Positions 47,985-59,504 are shown, numbered from the stretch's first letter. The stretch: DNA of 64,000 nucleotides from Stomorhina lunata (GCA_933228675.1 OW121740.1:30886132-30950131), one strand, 5' to 3'. A program made the numbers and translations. The notes: a model not told the origin generated them from the sequence alone.

Positions 47985-49135
47985 GAACTTTGGAGCAAAA
48001 TAGGTATAGAAACAAAAGTTAAATTGTGGTTTGAATAGCTGTTAAAATAAGTAGACGGGTGTTTGGTACTTTTTTCAAACTATCCCCGATAAGGGATAAA
48101 AAAGGGTGAAAATAGTTTTTTGGTACCATTTTTGAGCCACTCTTATCTTTTGAACCAAACACTATTGAAAAATAATATTGTAATGCAATCAATAAATGTG
48201 AGAAAAATATTGAACACGTATTTGGCACTTTTTTGATTTCGGGTGCCAAAACGGGTAAAAAAGGGATAAAATGATAACTTAACACCTCATGAAGTAATAT
48301 GAATAGGAACAATATGTTAACTGCGTTTTATCAAAAAGTACTGAATTCAATTGGTACAAAGTACCAAATATGCATATGTAACTTTTTAGAAATTAGGGGA
48401 TAAAAGGGGAGAAAAATTTGCAATGTTATAACTTTGAAACAAATGAATGTTTTTCTGTCTGTATAAAATAGTAAACTATGCATTTAACCATGTTATGCAC
48501 ATGTAGTAATCTTTAGCTAAAGTTGTTGCCATTGAGACGACGAAGGCTTTTAAGTTAGTATCACTAATTTCCGACAGGTGGCGCCACTGAAAATTACTCA
48601 AAATTAATTAAATCGTAAACTGTGCATTTGATTAGGCTAAGATCTTTATCAAAGTTGTTGCACATGAGCCGACGAAGGTTTTTAATTGGTATGAACAATT
48701 TCCGAAAGATGGCGCCACTGAAAATTACTAATAATGAATTAAATCGTAAACTGTGCATTTGATCATGCTATGATCTTTATCATAGTTGTTGCACATGAGC
48801 CGATTAGGGTTTTTTATTTAGTATCACTAATTTCCGACAGGTGGCTCCTTTGAAAATTACTCAAAATGAATTAAATCGTAAACTATGCATTTGATCAGGC
48901 TATTATCTTTGGCAAAGTTTTTGATCAAGAGTCGACTGAGGTTTCTAAGTCGGTATGACCAATTACCAAAATTATTAATATTAAACTATGAATAAAATGA
49001 TTCAAAATTAATTGGATATATGTGTACCATCTTTTTTCAAATGTTATTTTTTAATTAATTACTACTTTATAAAATAAAATATATAAAACATTAAAATCTG
49101 CCTCGAAATGCTTATCATAAAGCTCCGAGCAAGGG
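47985..49135 (-). mobile_element. Element D, copy 3, truncated
   Basis: Reverse complement of most of the D elements at 56214-57790 and 57791-59183, including AGCTCCGAGCAAGG at its right edge. It carries about three full ~122-bp units (48490-48960). The (TA)n side is missing. It abuts element C copy 2 on the left and an E fragment on the right. Confidence 0.8.
48490..48965 (-). repeat. ~122-bp tandem units of element D
   Basis: AAATCGTAAACTGTGCATTT recurs at about 122-124 base steps (about 48610, 48733, 48856). Each unit contains GGTGGCGCCACTG or a decayed form of it. Confidence 0.85.
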
Positions 49136-49245
49136 AATCTCAGAAATTTGTGTAAAGACATCTAGTGTAGAACGACCATGGGATACATTTAAGTACAACA
49201 AAATCCGTACAAATGGATCATATTTTGGCAGGATTTGCCAAAATA
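49136..49245 (+). mobile_element. Element E, short fragment
   Basis: It matches 565-675 (TCTAGTGTAGAACGACCATG and onward to GGCAGGATTTGCC). The CGTCCGTCAC box is mutated here. It joins the D fragment directly. Confidence 0.75.
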
Positions 49246-49914
49246 TATAATTTTTCTTGGAGACGCTTCTTAAATTTTGGAACTGTTAAGCATTTCAGAC
49301 TAATGTTTTAGAAACATAATTAAATTTATATGTACATTGTACATACTCATAAATACATCTATAAGTACATATATAAATACATATATTCATAGAAATAAAA
49401 TGAACATAAATAAGTATATATAAGTATATATAAGACAGCTATAAGATTATTTTCATATTTAAGGTCTTTTAAGCTGATTTTCATATGAATATTAATAAAC
49501 AAATATTATTAAATAGAATATATTAGTAGCAATTGTATAATCTATACATTTAAGTTATTAAAGATATTTACTTTCTTCTCTAAAATATAATCACTTCAAA
49601 GACATCGAAATATTATTTATTCCCAAAGTATATAATTATTTATATGAAATTAATAATCAATATAAAAGAATTAACTATATTTAGAACTCATTGAAGCATT
49701 ATCTTGAGATGTTAAAATTTTTACAAGAAAATTTTGTTTTCAAATATATCTATAACTGGGATCGTAGCTATTAAAGAAGTCTTTAAATATTTTTGTTGCT
49801 TTTGTTTTTTTTTTTAAATATGTCAGAAGTTTTTGCTTAATTTTGACAAATAACGTAATGTAACTATATTATATACTTTAATGTATCATATGAAAATTTG
49901 TAATCATATGAAAA
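49246..49914. other. Unique AT-rich sequence
   Basis: Low-complexity TATAAGTA/TACATA stretches near 49330-49440. No gene was recognised. Confidence 0.4.
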
Positions 49915-50211
49915 CAAGTAAGAAAGTGCTATAGTCGGTCAAGCCCGACCATACGATACCCTTTACTACAAATATGAAAAGTGTTCTTTTTTCTGTATAA
50001 AGACAAATATTTGCTAAATTTTGGTATCATACAAACATTTTTTCTAAACCTATATGAGAGCTAGGGTCAAATGTTTACCAATTATCTTGAAATTTTTGCA
50101 AATTGATTACAGTTATTACAAAAATTACGTATGCAAAGACTAATCTTAAAATTCTCATCATCTTCAGATTTATGAGCGTTTTGGTGATTTTTGTCTCATT
50201 TAATGCGTTTT
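49915..50211 (-). mobile_element. DINE-like family C, 3' fragment cut by B
   Basis: On the plus strand ACAAGTAAGAAAGTGCTATA and the GTCGGTCAAGCCCGACCATA hairpin lead into the C body, which stops at TTTAATGCGTTTTT where the B element starts. The rest of C is not found after B. Confidence 0.8.
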
Positions 50212-51462
50212 TATACCCACCATCAAAAAGAATGGGGGGTATATTGAGATTGTCATTCCGTTTGTAATTTAATTAATATTGGCTCAAAAATCAAAAACGA
50301 TGTATATTCTGATTCCTTATGAAATTCTAAGACGATTGAGCGATGTCCATCTGTCTGTCTATCTGTTGAAATCACGATAACGCCTAAACGAAAGGAGCTA
50401 TCTCACTGAAACTGAGTAAAAATATTCTTCATCCCTGAGAAAACATTGGTGTTGAAACTGGGTAAAATCGGTTAACATTTGACCATAGCTCCCGTATAAC
50501 CTCGCCTACGCTAATCGCTTATTTGCTAATAAATAACAAACTATAACAGGTATAATGATAAAATTTGGTATAAAGAAGTTTTGCATAAGCCCTAGGCAGC
50601 GTATAAAATTTCACCAAAATCGGTTGACATTTAGTCATATCTTTCATACAAAAAACTTACAAAAAAACAGCCAAAATTTCACCTAAAATACATTTAAATG
50701 CCAATAAATCTAAAACTGTAAAAGATATAACCAATACATTAAGCACGAGGAGGTCTTATGTCAATGCCAACCAGTATGCGAAATTTTGTTACAATCGATT
50801 ACTATTTGACCATAGCTCCCATATAAAAAACTTACGGCAACACAAAAATACATAAAGAAAATACGGTTTATGTCCGTCTTTCCTTCAGAGAAAAGCGCGA
50901 TAGCTCCTTATCTACAAGAGCTAGAGAGACAAAATTTAGCAAACGTATTTTCGATATATTATAAAAATTGTGTGCGGAAAATGGGTAAAATCGGTTTACA
51001 TTTAGTTGGAGCTCCCATATAACCCTGCCCCGGGAATCACATTTATGCTAATAAATTGAATAAAATTGTAAAATCTATAACTACTAAATTTAGAACAGAG
51101 AAGTTTTATGCAACTTTCAGTCAGTATGTCAAATTTTATAGGAATCTCTCCATTTTTGACCATAACTTTCATATAAAAACCGCTCCCGGTAACCACTAAA
51201 ATGTCACAAACGCCAGTTAAAAGCTATTAAATTATAAACTATGTCAGCTATGGTCACAAAATTTTGCACAAATGAACTTTATATTAATAATAGCCCGTAT
51301 ATTAAATTTTGTAACAATCGGCCAACATTTAGCTATAGTTCTTATATATATCGGGTGTTTTTTATTGAGGTATAGAACTTTAAGTTGGCATCACTTTTTT
51401 AACTGGCGGCCATTTTGTCAGCTGTCAAGTGATTAATATTTAGTTTGGTTTGCCATTTCATC

Positions 51463-52548
51463 ATGAACAGGTTGACAAAAGAACAACGCTTGCAAATCGT
51501 GCAAATTTATTTCGAAAATAACGGTTCAGTTCGCGAAGTTTACCGCAAGCTCCGTCCATTTTATGGTCGACATAATCGTCCATCAGAGCAATTAATTCGG
51601 TTAACCATGGATCGTTTTCTCACTACGTTTACTCTATGTGATAATACGCATCCGCAGCGACGTCGAACAGTGCGCACCGAAGAAACAATTGCCGCTGTAG
51701 AGCAAAGTATTGAAGAGGACCCGAATGAATCGATTCGCCACCGTGCACAGCAATTGGAGCTTTGCTCATCAACTTTATGGAAGATTTTGCGCAAAGAAAT
51801 TGGCTTGCGACCTTACAAGATCCAGCTTGTGCAAGAATTAAAGCCGCGAGACCGTGCAATGCGTCGTGATTTTGGTGTATGGGCCGAAAATGAGATTGAT
51901 CTCGATGCTGATTTTCATTGCAAAATTTTGTTCAGTGATGAGGCTCATTTTTGGTTGAATGGCTACGTCAACAAGCAAAATTGCCGCATTTGGAGTGAAG
52001 AGAATCCACATGAGACCCTTGAGACGCCATTACATCCACAAAAACTGACTGTTTGGTGTGCTCTATGGGCTGGTGGAGTCATTGGGCCATACTTCTTCCG
52101 AAATAATGCTGGAGAGTCAGTTACCATAAATGGAGACCGGTATAGAGCCATGATAACCGACTATTTTGTTCCCCAATTGGATGGCATGAATGTGGATGAG
52201 TTGTGGTTCCAACAAGACGGTGCTACATGCCACACAGCGCACGTCACAATTGATTTATTGAAGGAAACATTCGATGAGCGCATAATTTCGCGGAATGGAC
52301 CTGTCAATTGGCCACCAAAATCGTGCGATTTGACACCACTGGATTATTTTCTTTGGGGATGTGTGAAGTCGCTCGTCTACGCCAACATACCAGAAACATT
52401 AGGGGACTTGGAAGCCAACATTCGTGGCGTTATTGCCAACATACGGCCCCATATGCTCGAAAAAGTTGTTGAAAATTGGACCTGTAGAATTGGCTTTATT
52501 CGAGCCAGCCGCGGCGGCCATATGCCCGAAATCATATTTAAACAGTAA
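51463..52548 (+). CDS. Mariner-like transposase, intact (361 aa)
   Basis: Catalyses cut-and-paste movement of its own element, in the nucleus, by binding the inverted ends. I start at ATG 51463 (MNRLTKEQRLQ); the frame is open 18 bases further upstream only without an ATG. Residues ~1-60 look like the first helix-turn-helix and ~75-125 like the second. The DDD triad is visible: ILFSDEAHFW (D159), WFQQDGATCH (D252) and PKSCDLTPLDYFLWG (D289). The D159-D252 distance of 93 equals that of classic mariners, but 36 residues separate D252 and D289, not 34. No stop or shift breaks it, and its base use is far less AT-rich than the surroundings, suggesting recent arrival. One exon, no introns needed. 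Confidence 0.95.
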   Translation: MNRLTKEQRLQIVQIYFENNGSVREVYRKLRPFYGRHNRPSEQLIRLTMDRFLTTFTLCDNTHPQRRRTVRTEETIAAVEQSIEEDPNESIRHRAQQLELCSSTLWKILRKEIGLRPYKIQLVQELKPRDRAMRRDFGVWAENEIDLDADFHCKILFSDEAHFWLNGYVNKQNCRIWSEENPHETLETPLHPQKLTVWCALWAGGVIGPYFFRNNAGESVTINGDRYRAMITDYFVPQLDGMNVDELWFQQDGATCHTAHVTIDLLKETFDERIISRNGPVNWPPKSCDLTPLDYFLWGCVKSLVYANIPETLGDLEANIRGVIANIRPHMLEKVVENWTCRIGFIRASRGGHMPEIIFKQ

Positions 52549-52568
52549 TGGCATAAAATTATGCTTCC

Positions 52569-52574
52569 AATAAA
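52569..52574 (+). promoter_or_regulatory. AATAAA polyadenylation signal of the transposase gene
   Basis: AATAAA lies 21 bases after the stop codon and before the right inverted end. The position is suitable for the transposase transcript. Confidence 0.5.
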
Positions 52575-53038
52575 GCCAAATTGATGGACATTAAAACGAT
52601 TTTCTTGTGTTTTATTTCAATTCGAAGTTCTATACCTCTAAAAAAACACCCATTATAACATCCCCTTTTTATTGCTACAATCAAAATGATTTGGAGGTAC
52701 ATTCAGTATATTAAGATTGCATCTACGAAATCAGATAGCTATCAATCAATGTTAGTTCCAGACTTTATACACGGTAGATGCATTAGGAACTCCTATCAAA
52801 AATATGAACCTGCCGTGTTGCTATCAACATGTTTATGGCACAACGAAGCAACTTATTAATGTAAAACTATATTCGGTTATGGAACAGCATTTTGTCCAAG
52901 GTAAATACTTGGGAAACCACTTAGATACTTTTAAATGTTGAACTATAGTAACTATACTACTGCAATGGAATACAGTCCAAATATATTACCAACAATACCA
53001 CATTTGGTCAACATTTTGAATATAATACCCTTGCTTGT

Positions 53039-53436
53039 TTAGTATTAAATTACCTTTTTGAAAGAATAAAATCTGTTCAAAAATCAAGGTAAAAAAAGAC
53101 GTCAAAATTAAACTCTTATATCAGAATTTTCCGTATTTGCTTATTTATTTGCTACCCTTATAAAAAGATTTTTCTTTGTAAACATTTCTAAATACGATAG
53201 TAAGTCAATAGGTCCGTGGTCGTTTGAATTTATCTCGAACACTATTGAAATGATAATACTTCCCTTGTCATGTACAACTATCAATTGACTCCTGCCTGAA
53301 TTGGAAAAAGCTGCAACATTTAGTTTGCTTTTGGCAGCCGTTTACAGTAGACTATCTTTGGGTTTAAGAAGAAGATGAAAAACATTAAATTGGAAGAAGC
53401 GGATTTAGATTTTTGATGTGAATGCAAGTAAGAAAA
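53039..53436. other. Unique AT-rich sequence
   Basis: No gene recognised. The right part may belong to the decayed retrotransposon that follows. Confidence 0.4.
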
Positions 53437-53556
53437 GTTTTCGAAAATTATCCTGAGGAAACTCGAAGAAAAGTACGTCCAAAACTTCGACGGAAAGACC
53501 AAGTAGAGGAAAATCTTTTAAAGCTCAGCATACGAAATTGGAGAATATGCCCATAA
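53437..53556 (+). pseudogene. Retrotransposon ORF2 C-terminal remnant
   Basis: The frame reads ENYPEETRRKVRPKLRRKDQ and VEENLLKLSIRNWRICP before a TAA at 53554. It aligns with the remnant at 44077-44187 and with the RPKLRW..DQVE.DL..L...NWR.. tail common in insect non-LTR retrotransposons. Upstream sequence is too decayed to identify the family. Confidence 0.6.
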
Positions 53557-54875
53557 GGTCGAAGGGCATTTACTTACACTGTGCGTAAAGGAATTTTTTC
53601 CCGAATGAAGCCAATTGTAAGTGAAACTAGGCTATTAGTAGAGCAAAACTCCTAAAGGATTTTGAAAAGTTAGCTCGAACTTTTAAGTTATAGTTCGTTG
53701 AAGTTGTGTTATTTTAAGAAATATTTTCAATATATTTTCTATGTGGTGTAAATCTGTAAACATGTTATAATTGAGTATTTTAATCACATTAATTAATTTT
53801 TTAATTTTAAGTTTTATCTCATTTTTTCGCAAAATTTGGGAGAATTTCCAATTAATTGGTGAAATCTTTACTCTATCGTCCAACAAAAAGTCAAATTGGC
53901 CTTAGAGGGAAAATATTTTGTAAATAAGTTTCTTAATCAAATAGACCCGAAATTTTATTTAATCGATTTGTCGAAATCAAAGCTGAACATTGAAATAAAT
54001 TTCAAACATTGGGTAAAAAATAGGACTTTTTTAATATTTTCAAAAATTTCTTTATTAAGAAATATTTCATTGAATTAGGTAAGTATAGTATATATAAGTA
54101 TATGTAATATAAGTATAATATATATAATTTCCAGTTTTCATTTATACAAATTGACTAAACGTTAATATTTTTTTTATGTGTTGAGTGTTTTTTTTGTTAA
54201 GAAAATTACATAAAATTGGAAAATTCTGTCTTAAGTGTAACCTGCTAGTGATATAACAAATTTTCCATAGAAATATCCTACGATAAAGCTTTGATAATTT
54301 TATTATTCGTTTATATATTAGGGGGATTATACTTTATTCTTAAAATGAAAAAATGTTTCCTAAGAGAAAAAATACATTAAAACTTATATAGTTGTTCGGT
54401 TTTTGTCTTCTGAATCGATTCTGGTTACCAAATTTGGAGTACATTACTTTTAAATAGTAAGAAAATACTCAACACACACTAACAAAATTCAAATAGGAAA
54501 TGTTACTAGATTCAGCAAAAAGTTAAATACTCGATGTTGTAAATTTCACCTAATTTTAGTATAAATATAGAAAAATGAGTATAACACAAATTCATAAAAA
54601 TTATAGAAAGAAATATATAAAATTGTATTAAGACTAAAATATGCAGTTTCAACAGTTAAATTTATTCACTGATTTATTCTAAATTAAACTTATATGGGAA
54701 ATTTTATACCCAAATAACCAAACTTTAAATAGCTGTAACTTCAAAACTCGAGGTAACTTTTCAAAACCCATTTAGGGTTTTGGTCTACTATTTGCCTTCT
54801 ATCGTCTACATTTGGTCTCATTAGGGAAAAAATCTTTGACCTTAATCGGCCATAAATATAGACCATTTAAATAAG
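53557..54875. other. Unique AT-rich sequence
   Basis: No gene recognised. Short open frames are Lys/Asn/Ile-rich and start at non-ATG codons. Confidence 0.4.
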
Positions 54876-55440
54876 TAAGTACGAGAGATGCCGAATGTTC
54901 TGATGCTCGTTTCAGGTGTCTACACCAGAAACAACTAAAAAAATTTACATTCAATTCATGTGGTGACCAAAAGTGGGAAAAACTGTGAATACCATAAGAA
55001 TCCCAGCTCATTGACTTTAATTTTTAATTATCTCTTGGGTATGGAAAATACTAATTTTGGTTAAATACTTAGCGAATGCTCCACAACACACCAAAGTTTG
55101 TCGGGGTGAATCGCTAAAGAATAAAGAAGGTTTTAATATAAGAAAAAAGCTTATTTTTACCTAGAAATGGTAAGATGAACACATGACCATTTTCCACGAA
55201 ATCAGATTACTAATTCCCCTTAACTATCATATTCTCCAGATTTAGCCTCGCGTGACCATTTCTTGTTCCTAAATTTGAAGAATTAGCTCAGCAAAAATAT
55301 ATTTGACTCCAACGACGAAATTATCTCATAAAAATCTCTACGAATCATATTTTTGGAAGAGATAAAGAAATTTTTGGAAATTGGACTAAGTGTATAAAGC
55401 TCAAAGAAGACTGTGATATAAAAAAAACTTTTCGTATTCA
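54876..55440 (+). pseudogene. Ancient mariner (DD34D-type) transposase fossil
   Basis: One frame has RFRCLHQKQLKKFTFNSCGD followed by QKW at 54962-54976, resembling the mariner FLxRIVTGDEKW block around the first catalytic D. Further right, YSPDLASRDHFLFLNLK (from 55230) matches the mariner YSPDLAPSDxxLFxxLK block with the third D. FDSNDEI follows, and, after a frame change, WTKCIKLKEDCDIKK (from 55382) matches the C-terminal RWxKCIxLxGDY tail. Several stops and shifts, plus about 35 codons missing in the middle, show it is long dead. It is unrelated in detail to the intact copy at 51463. Confidence 0.7.
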
Positions 55441-55489
55441 AGAAATTTACGCTAATGGGGTTTATATGGGAGTTATGGTTTAAATCAAA

Positions 55490-55490
<1 letters not shown>

Positions 55491-55561
<71 letters not shown>
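55491..55561 (+). repeat. (TTA)n microsatellite
   Basis: About 23 perfect TTA repeats. Confidence 0.95.
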
Positions 55562-55564
<3 letters not shown>

Positions 55565-56213
55565 TTTAAATCACGGATTTATCTACATTTAAAACTTCTT
55601 TATACCGAATTTTATATCCATATTGCAGTTATATTGAAGGTATTGATGAAAGTGAACCTGTCGTTCAATTTCAATACCAATTTCAATTATTGGAAATTAA
55701 GAGAAGTACTGGCGATTGAAAAATAAACTAACACTCCACATGATACATGTTTTGTGCTTTCATGGTTTCATTTGAAAAAAATACTGATCTACAATTTCAG
55801 ACATACATATTTAAAAGAAATGTGCACATATGGTGGCACACCACTATCCTAATTGTGTTAGGTATACCCCCTTATTTATAAATGAAAAATAAAGCAATGT
55901 CAAGCTCATAACTTAAATTTTCCATATAAGTAGAATTCTTACAATAAGCCTTTAATAACTTTATAATTGATTTATAAATTAGGGTTTTCGACTCCTTGTT
56001 AAATTTTTTTTGCGGTCAGTATACAAAATTTATACACAAACACATCTCCAGCGCTCATTTAAGTAATTACGGTACTTGCTGTGATAAACCACTGATATTC
56101 CGATTTTATCTATGTTTCAGATACGTGCAGATGAAAAATTGTGTAAATTAATTAAAAAAATAATTATTTTCTCAAAAGATTTGAATGCAAAATAGAAGCA
56201 CTTAAAGATATTT
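55562..56213. other. Unique AT-rich sequence
   Basis: No gene or repeat was recognised between the TTA microsatellite and element D. Confidence 0.4.
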
Positions 56214-56394
56214 AGTACCTGGTTGACCGAGCCTTGCTCGGGGCTTTATGATAAGCATTTTGTGCAAATTTTAAAGTTTTTATATATTTTATTTTATACA
56301 GTTACAGTTTAACCCATTTTAAATAATTTTGAAAATTGGTCACACCAACAGAAACCTCCTCCGCAACAACTTTGCTAAAGATTATAGTCTGATC

Positions 56395-57110
56395 AAATGC
56401 ACAGTTTACGATTTAAGTCATTTTGAGTAGTTTTCAGTGGCGCCGCCTGAAGTCGCTCATACCACTAAGAAACCTTCATCTGCTTATGCGTAACAACTTT
56501 GCTTATGATCATAACATGATCAAATGCACAGTTTATGATTTAATTCACTTATAGTCTGATCAAATGCACAGTTTACGATTTAATTCATTTTGAGTAATTT
56601 TCAGTGGCGCCACCTGTCGGACTTTGGTCATTCCAATTAATAAACCTTCGTCGGATTATCCGCAATAACTTTGCTAAAAATTATAGCATGATTAAATGTA
56701 CAGTTTACGATTAAATTGACTTTAAGTAAATTTCAGTGGCGCCACCTGTCGAAATTTCTTCATACCAACTAAGAAACCTTCGTCGGCTTATGTGCAACAA
56801 CATTGCTAAAGATTATAGCATGATTATATGTACAGCTTAAGATTAAATTGACTTTGAGTAATTTTCAGTAGCGCCACCTGTAGGAAATTATTCACACCAA
56901 TTAAAAAGCATTCGCCGGCTCATGCGCTACAACTTTGCAAAAGATCATAGTATGATCAAATGTACAGTTTACGATTTAATTAATTTTTAGTAATTTTCAG
57001 TGGTGCCACCTGTCGGAAATTCGGTTTACCAACTTAAAAACCTCCGCCGGCTTATCCGCAACATCTTTGCTAAAGAGCATGACATGATCAAATTCACAGT
57101 TTACTATTCT
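56395..57110 (+). repeat. ~122-bp tandem units of element D copy 1
   Basis: CAGTTTACGATT-type sequence recurs near 56400, 56528, 56568, 56700, 56825 and 56950. Most units contain CAGTGGCGCCACCTGTCGG, whose core GTGGCGCCAC is a perfect palindrome. One partial unit, near 56528-56568, is shortened. Confidence 0.85.
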
Positions 57111-57741
57111 ATAAAGAACATACATACAGACAAACATTCATTTGTTATAACATTACTAATTTTTTCCCCCTTTTTAACCCCTAATTTCAAAAAGTTCCAT
57201 ATGCATAATTGGTACTTCTTTGGTATCAATTGAATGTGGTACATTTTATTAGAAAGCAGTTAACATAATTTTCCTATTCATATTACTTTTGTAGATGTTA
57301 AGTTATCAGTTTATCCCTTTTTTACACATTTTGGCCACAAAATCAAAAAAGTACCAAATACGTGTTCAATATTTCTTTCACATCTATTGATTGCAGTACA
57401 AAGTTTCTTTCTATATTCCTTAGTTTAAAATATAAGAGTGGGTTAAAAAGGTACCAAAAAAACTATTTTCACCCTTTTTTACCCCTTATCGGACATAGTT
57501 TCAAAAAAGTACCAAATTCCTGTCCGTTTATTTTCATAGCTGTTTAAAACGTAATTTAAATTTTGTTTCTATACCTATTACTTAAGGAGATATAGCGTTT
57601 TCGATTTTTTCCCCTTTTTACCCGCTTTTACCCTCTTAGAGGCAAACGTTCCAAAAGTCCCTTCTTCTTCGATCTATACATCAAAAAAGATACCCACTGT
57701 CCAAATTTTATCAAAATCGTTAGAGCCGTTTTCGAGATAGT

Positions 57742-57745
<4 letters not shown>

Positions 57746-57790
<45 letters not shown>
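57746..57790 (+). repeat. (TA)n microsatellite at the end of D copy 1
   Basis: About 22 TA repeats between the right end of D copy 1 and the left end of D copy 2. Confidence 0.95.
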
Positions 57791-57794
<4 letters not shown>

Positions 57795-59120
57795 CTCGTA
57801 GACCGAGCCTTGCTCGGAGCTTTATGATAAGCATTTTGAGGAAAATTTTAAAGTTTTTATATATTTTATATTATAAAGTGCTAAAATAAATTTAGAGGAA
57901 AGACATTGTAGAAATATTCAGTTAATTTTGAATTATTTGATTTATTTTGTCCGACCAACACATAGTTTACAGTTTAACTCATTTTGAATAATTTTGGAAA
58001 TTATTCATATCAACAGAAACCTCTGTCGACTCATGCGCAACAACTATGCTAAAGATTATAGTCTGATCAAATGCACAGTTTACGATTTAATTCATTTTGA
58101 GTAGTTTTCTGTGGCGCCACCTGTCGGACTTTGCTTATTCCAATTCATAAACCTTCTTCGGCTTATCCGTAACAACTTTGCTGAAGATTATAGCATGATT
58201 AAATGTACAGCATACGATTAAATTGACTTTGAGTAAATTTCAGTAGCGCCACCTGTCGAAATTTCTTCATACCAACTAAGAAACCTTCGTCGGCTCATGT
58301 GCAACAACTTTGCTAAAGATTGTAGCATGATTAAATGTACAGATTACGATTAAATTGACTTTGAGTAAGTTTCTGTAGCGCCACCTGTCGGAAATTATTC
58401 ATACCAACTAAAAAGCCTTCGTCGGCTCATGCGCTACAACTTTGCTAAAGATCATAGCATGATCAAATGTACAGTTTACGATTTAATTAATTTGTAGTAA
58501 TTTTCAGTGGCGCCATCTGTCGGAAATTAGTCTTATCAACTTTAAAACCTTCGCCGGCTTATCCGCAATATCTTCGCTAAAGAGCATAACACAATCAAAT
58601 TCACAGTTTACTATTCTATAAAGAACATACATACAGACAAACATTCATTTGTTTAAAATAATACTAATTTTTTTGTTAAGTTATCATTTTATCCCTTTTT
58701 TACCCATTTTGGCTCCAAAATCAAAAAAGTACCAAATACGTGTTTCATGTTTTTTTTTACATCTATTGATTGCAGTACCAAGTTTCTTTCTATATTCTTT
58801 AGTTTAAAATATAAGAGTGGGTTAAAAAGGTGCCAAAAAAACTATTTTCACCCTTTTTTACCCCCTATCGGACATAGTTTCAAAAAAGTACCAAACACCT
58901 GTCCTCTTATTTTCAAAGCTGTTTAAAACGTAATTTTAATTTTGTTTCTATACCTATTACTTTAGGAGACATAGCGTTTTCGATTTTTTCCCCTTTTTAT
59001 CCGTTTTTACCCTCTTAGAGGTAAAAGTTCCAAAAGTCCCTTCTGCTTCGACCTATACATCAAAAAAGATACCCACTGTCCAAATTTTATCAAAATCGTT
59101 AGAGCCGTTTTCGAGATAGC

Positions 59121-59183
<63 letters not shown>
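57791..59183 (+). mobile_element. Element D, copy 2
   Basis: GTACCTCGTAGACCGAGCCT with the hairpin at 57803-57817, about five ~122-bp units (58075-58605), the same GTACCAAA-rich right part and a (TA)n tail. It has a deletion of about 85 bases relative to copy 1 near 58670. Together the copies form a 3-kb head-to-tail pair. Confidence 0.85.
59126..59183 (+). repeat. (TA)n microsatellite at the end of D copy 2
   Basis: About 29 TA repeats. Confidence 0.95.
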
Positions 59184-59187
<4 letters not shown>

Positions 59188-59504
59188 TATTGCTCGTTTA
59201 AGAATATAAGATAAGATATAAAAATACATACAATTATTGCTCGTCTCTCTTTGGTTATTCTTATTTTGCCACTTTGAAAGAAATGTCAATATATCACATT
59301 ACCAAGCATATGCAACATTACCCTCATTTTTGATAATTTGTATTGCCCCAGCTCTTCCTTCAACTTACGGATAGACATATAGACAGAAAACCCTATATTA
59401 TTTTTTTTTTTTTGTAATATAAAAACAACAATTTTATGATCATGATTGTACTTTGTTATTTATTAGCATATAAATGGTTTCGGTGTATGAATATTAAAAG
59501 AAAG
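59184..59504. other. Unique AT-rich sequence
   Basis: A 20-base phrase (ATACAATTATTGCTCGT-type) occurs twice near 59182 and 59227. Nothing else was recognised. Confidence 0.4.

Larger units (their letters stand above)
51351..52653 (+). mobile_element. Mariner-like transposon, apparently complete (1303 bp)
   Basis: Inverted ends TCGGGTGTTTTTTATTGAGG on the left and, read inward, ATGGGTGTTTTTTTAGAGG on the right continue together through GTATAGAACTT. TA lies at 51349-51350 and 52654-52655. The empty site is visible in another B copy (near 32680), which proves the TA duplication. It holds one intact transposase gene and an AATAAA signal at 52569-52574. Length and layout are those of a full mariner. 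Confidence 0.95.
50212..53038 (+). mobile_element. DINE-like family B, copy 2, carrying a mariner
   Basis: It begins TATACCCACCATCAAAAAGA and follows B copy 1 throughout, ending ATATAATACCCTTGCTTGTT. A mariner-like transposon (51351-52653) interrupts it within the phrase that reads TTCTTATATATATAACA in B copy 1. Joining the flanks and keeping one TA restores that phrase. Confidence 0.85.
56214..57790 (+). mobile_element. Element D, copy 1
   Basis: The start is GTACCTGGTTGACCGAGCCT with a near-terminal CCGAGC-CTT-GCTCGG hairpin. The middle is six or so ~122-bp units. The right part has CAAAAAAGTACCAAA segments, then AGAGCCGTTTTCGAGATAG and a (TA)n run. Copy 2 follows head to tail and copy 3 lies inverted at 47985-49135. 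Read on the minus strand, the hairpin lies close to a CTAA end, which hints at a Helitron-like origin (weak inference). No coding capacity. Confidence 0.8.

Noticed and set aside
51445..51462. Six extra residues before the transposase ATG
   Set aside because: That start would be TTG. In a eukaryote the first ATG at 51463 is the likely start, and MNRLTKEQR is a typical beginning.
51561..52151. Minus-strand open frames of 62-77 residues opposite the mariner transposase
   Set aside because: They are shadows of the intact plus-strand gene and show no motif.
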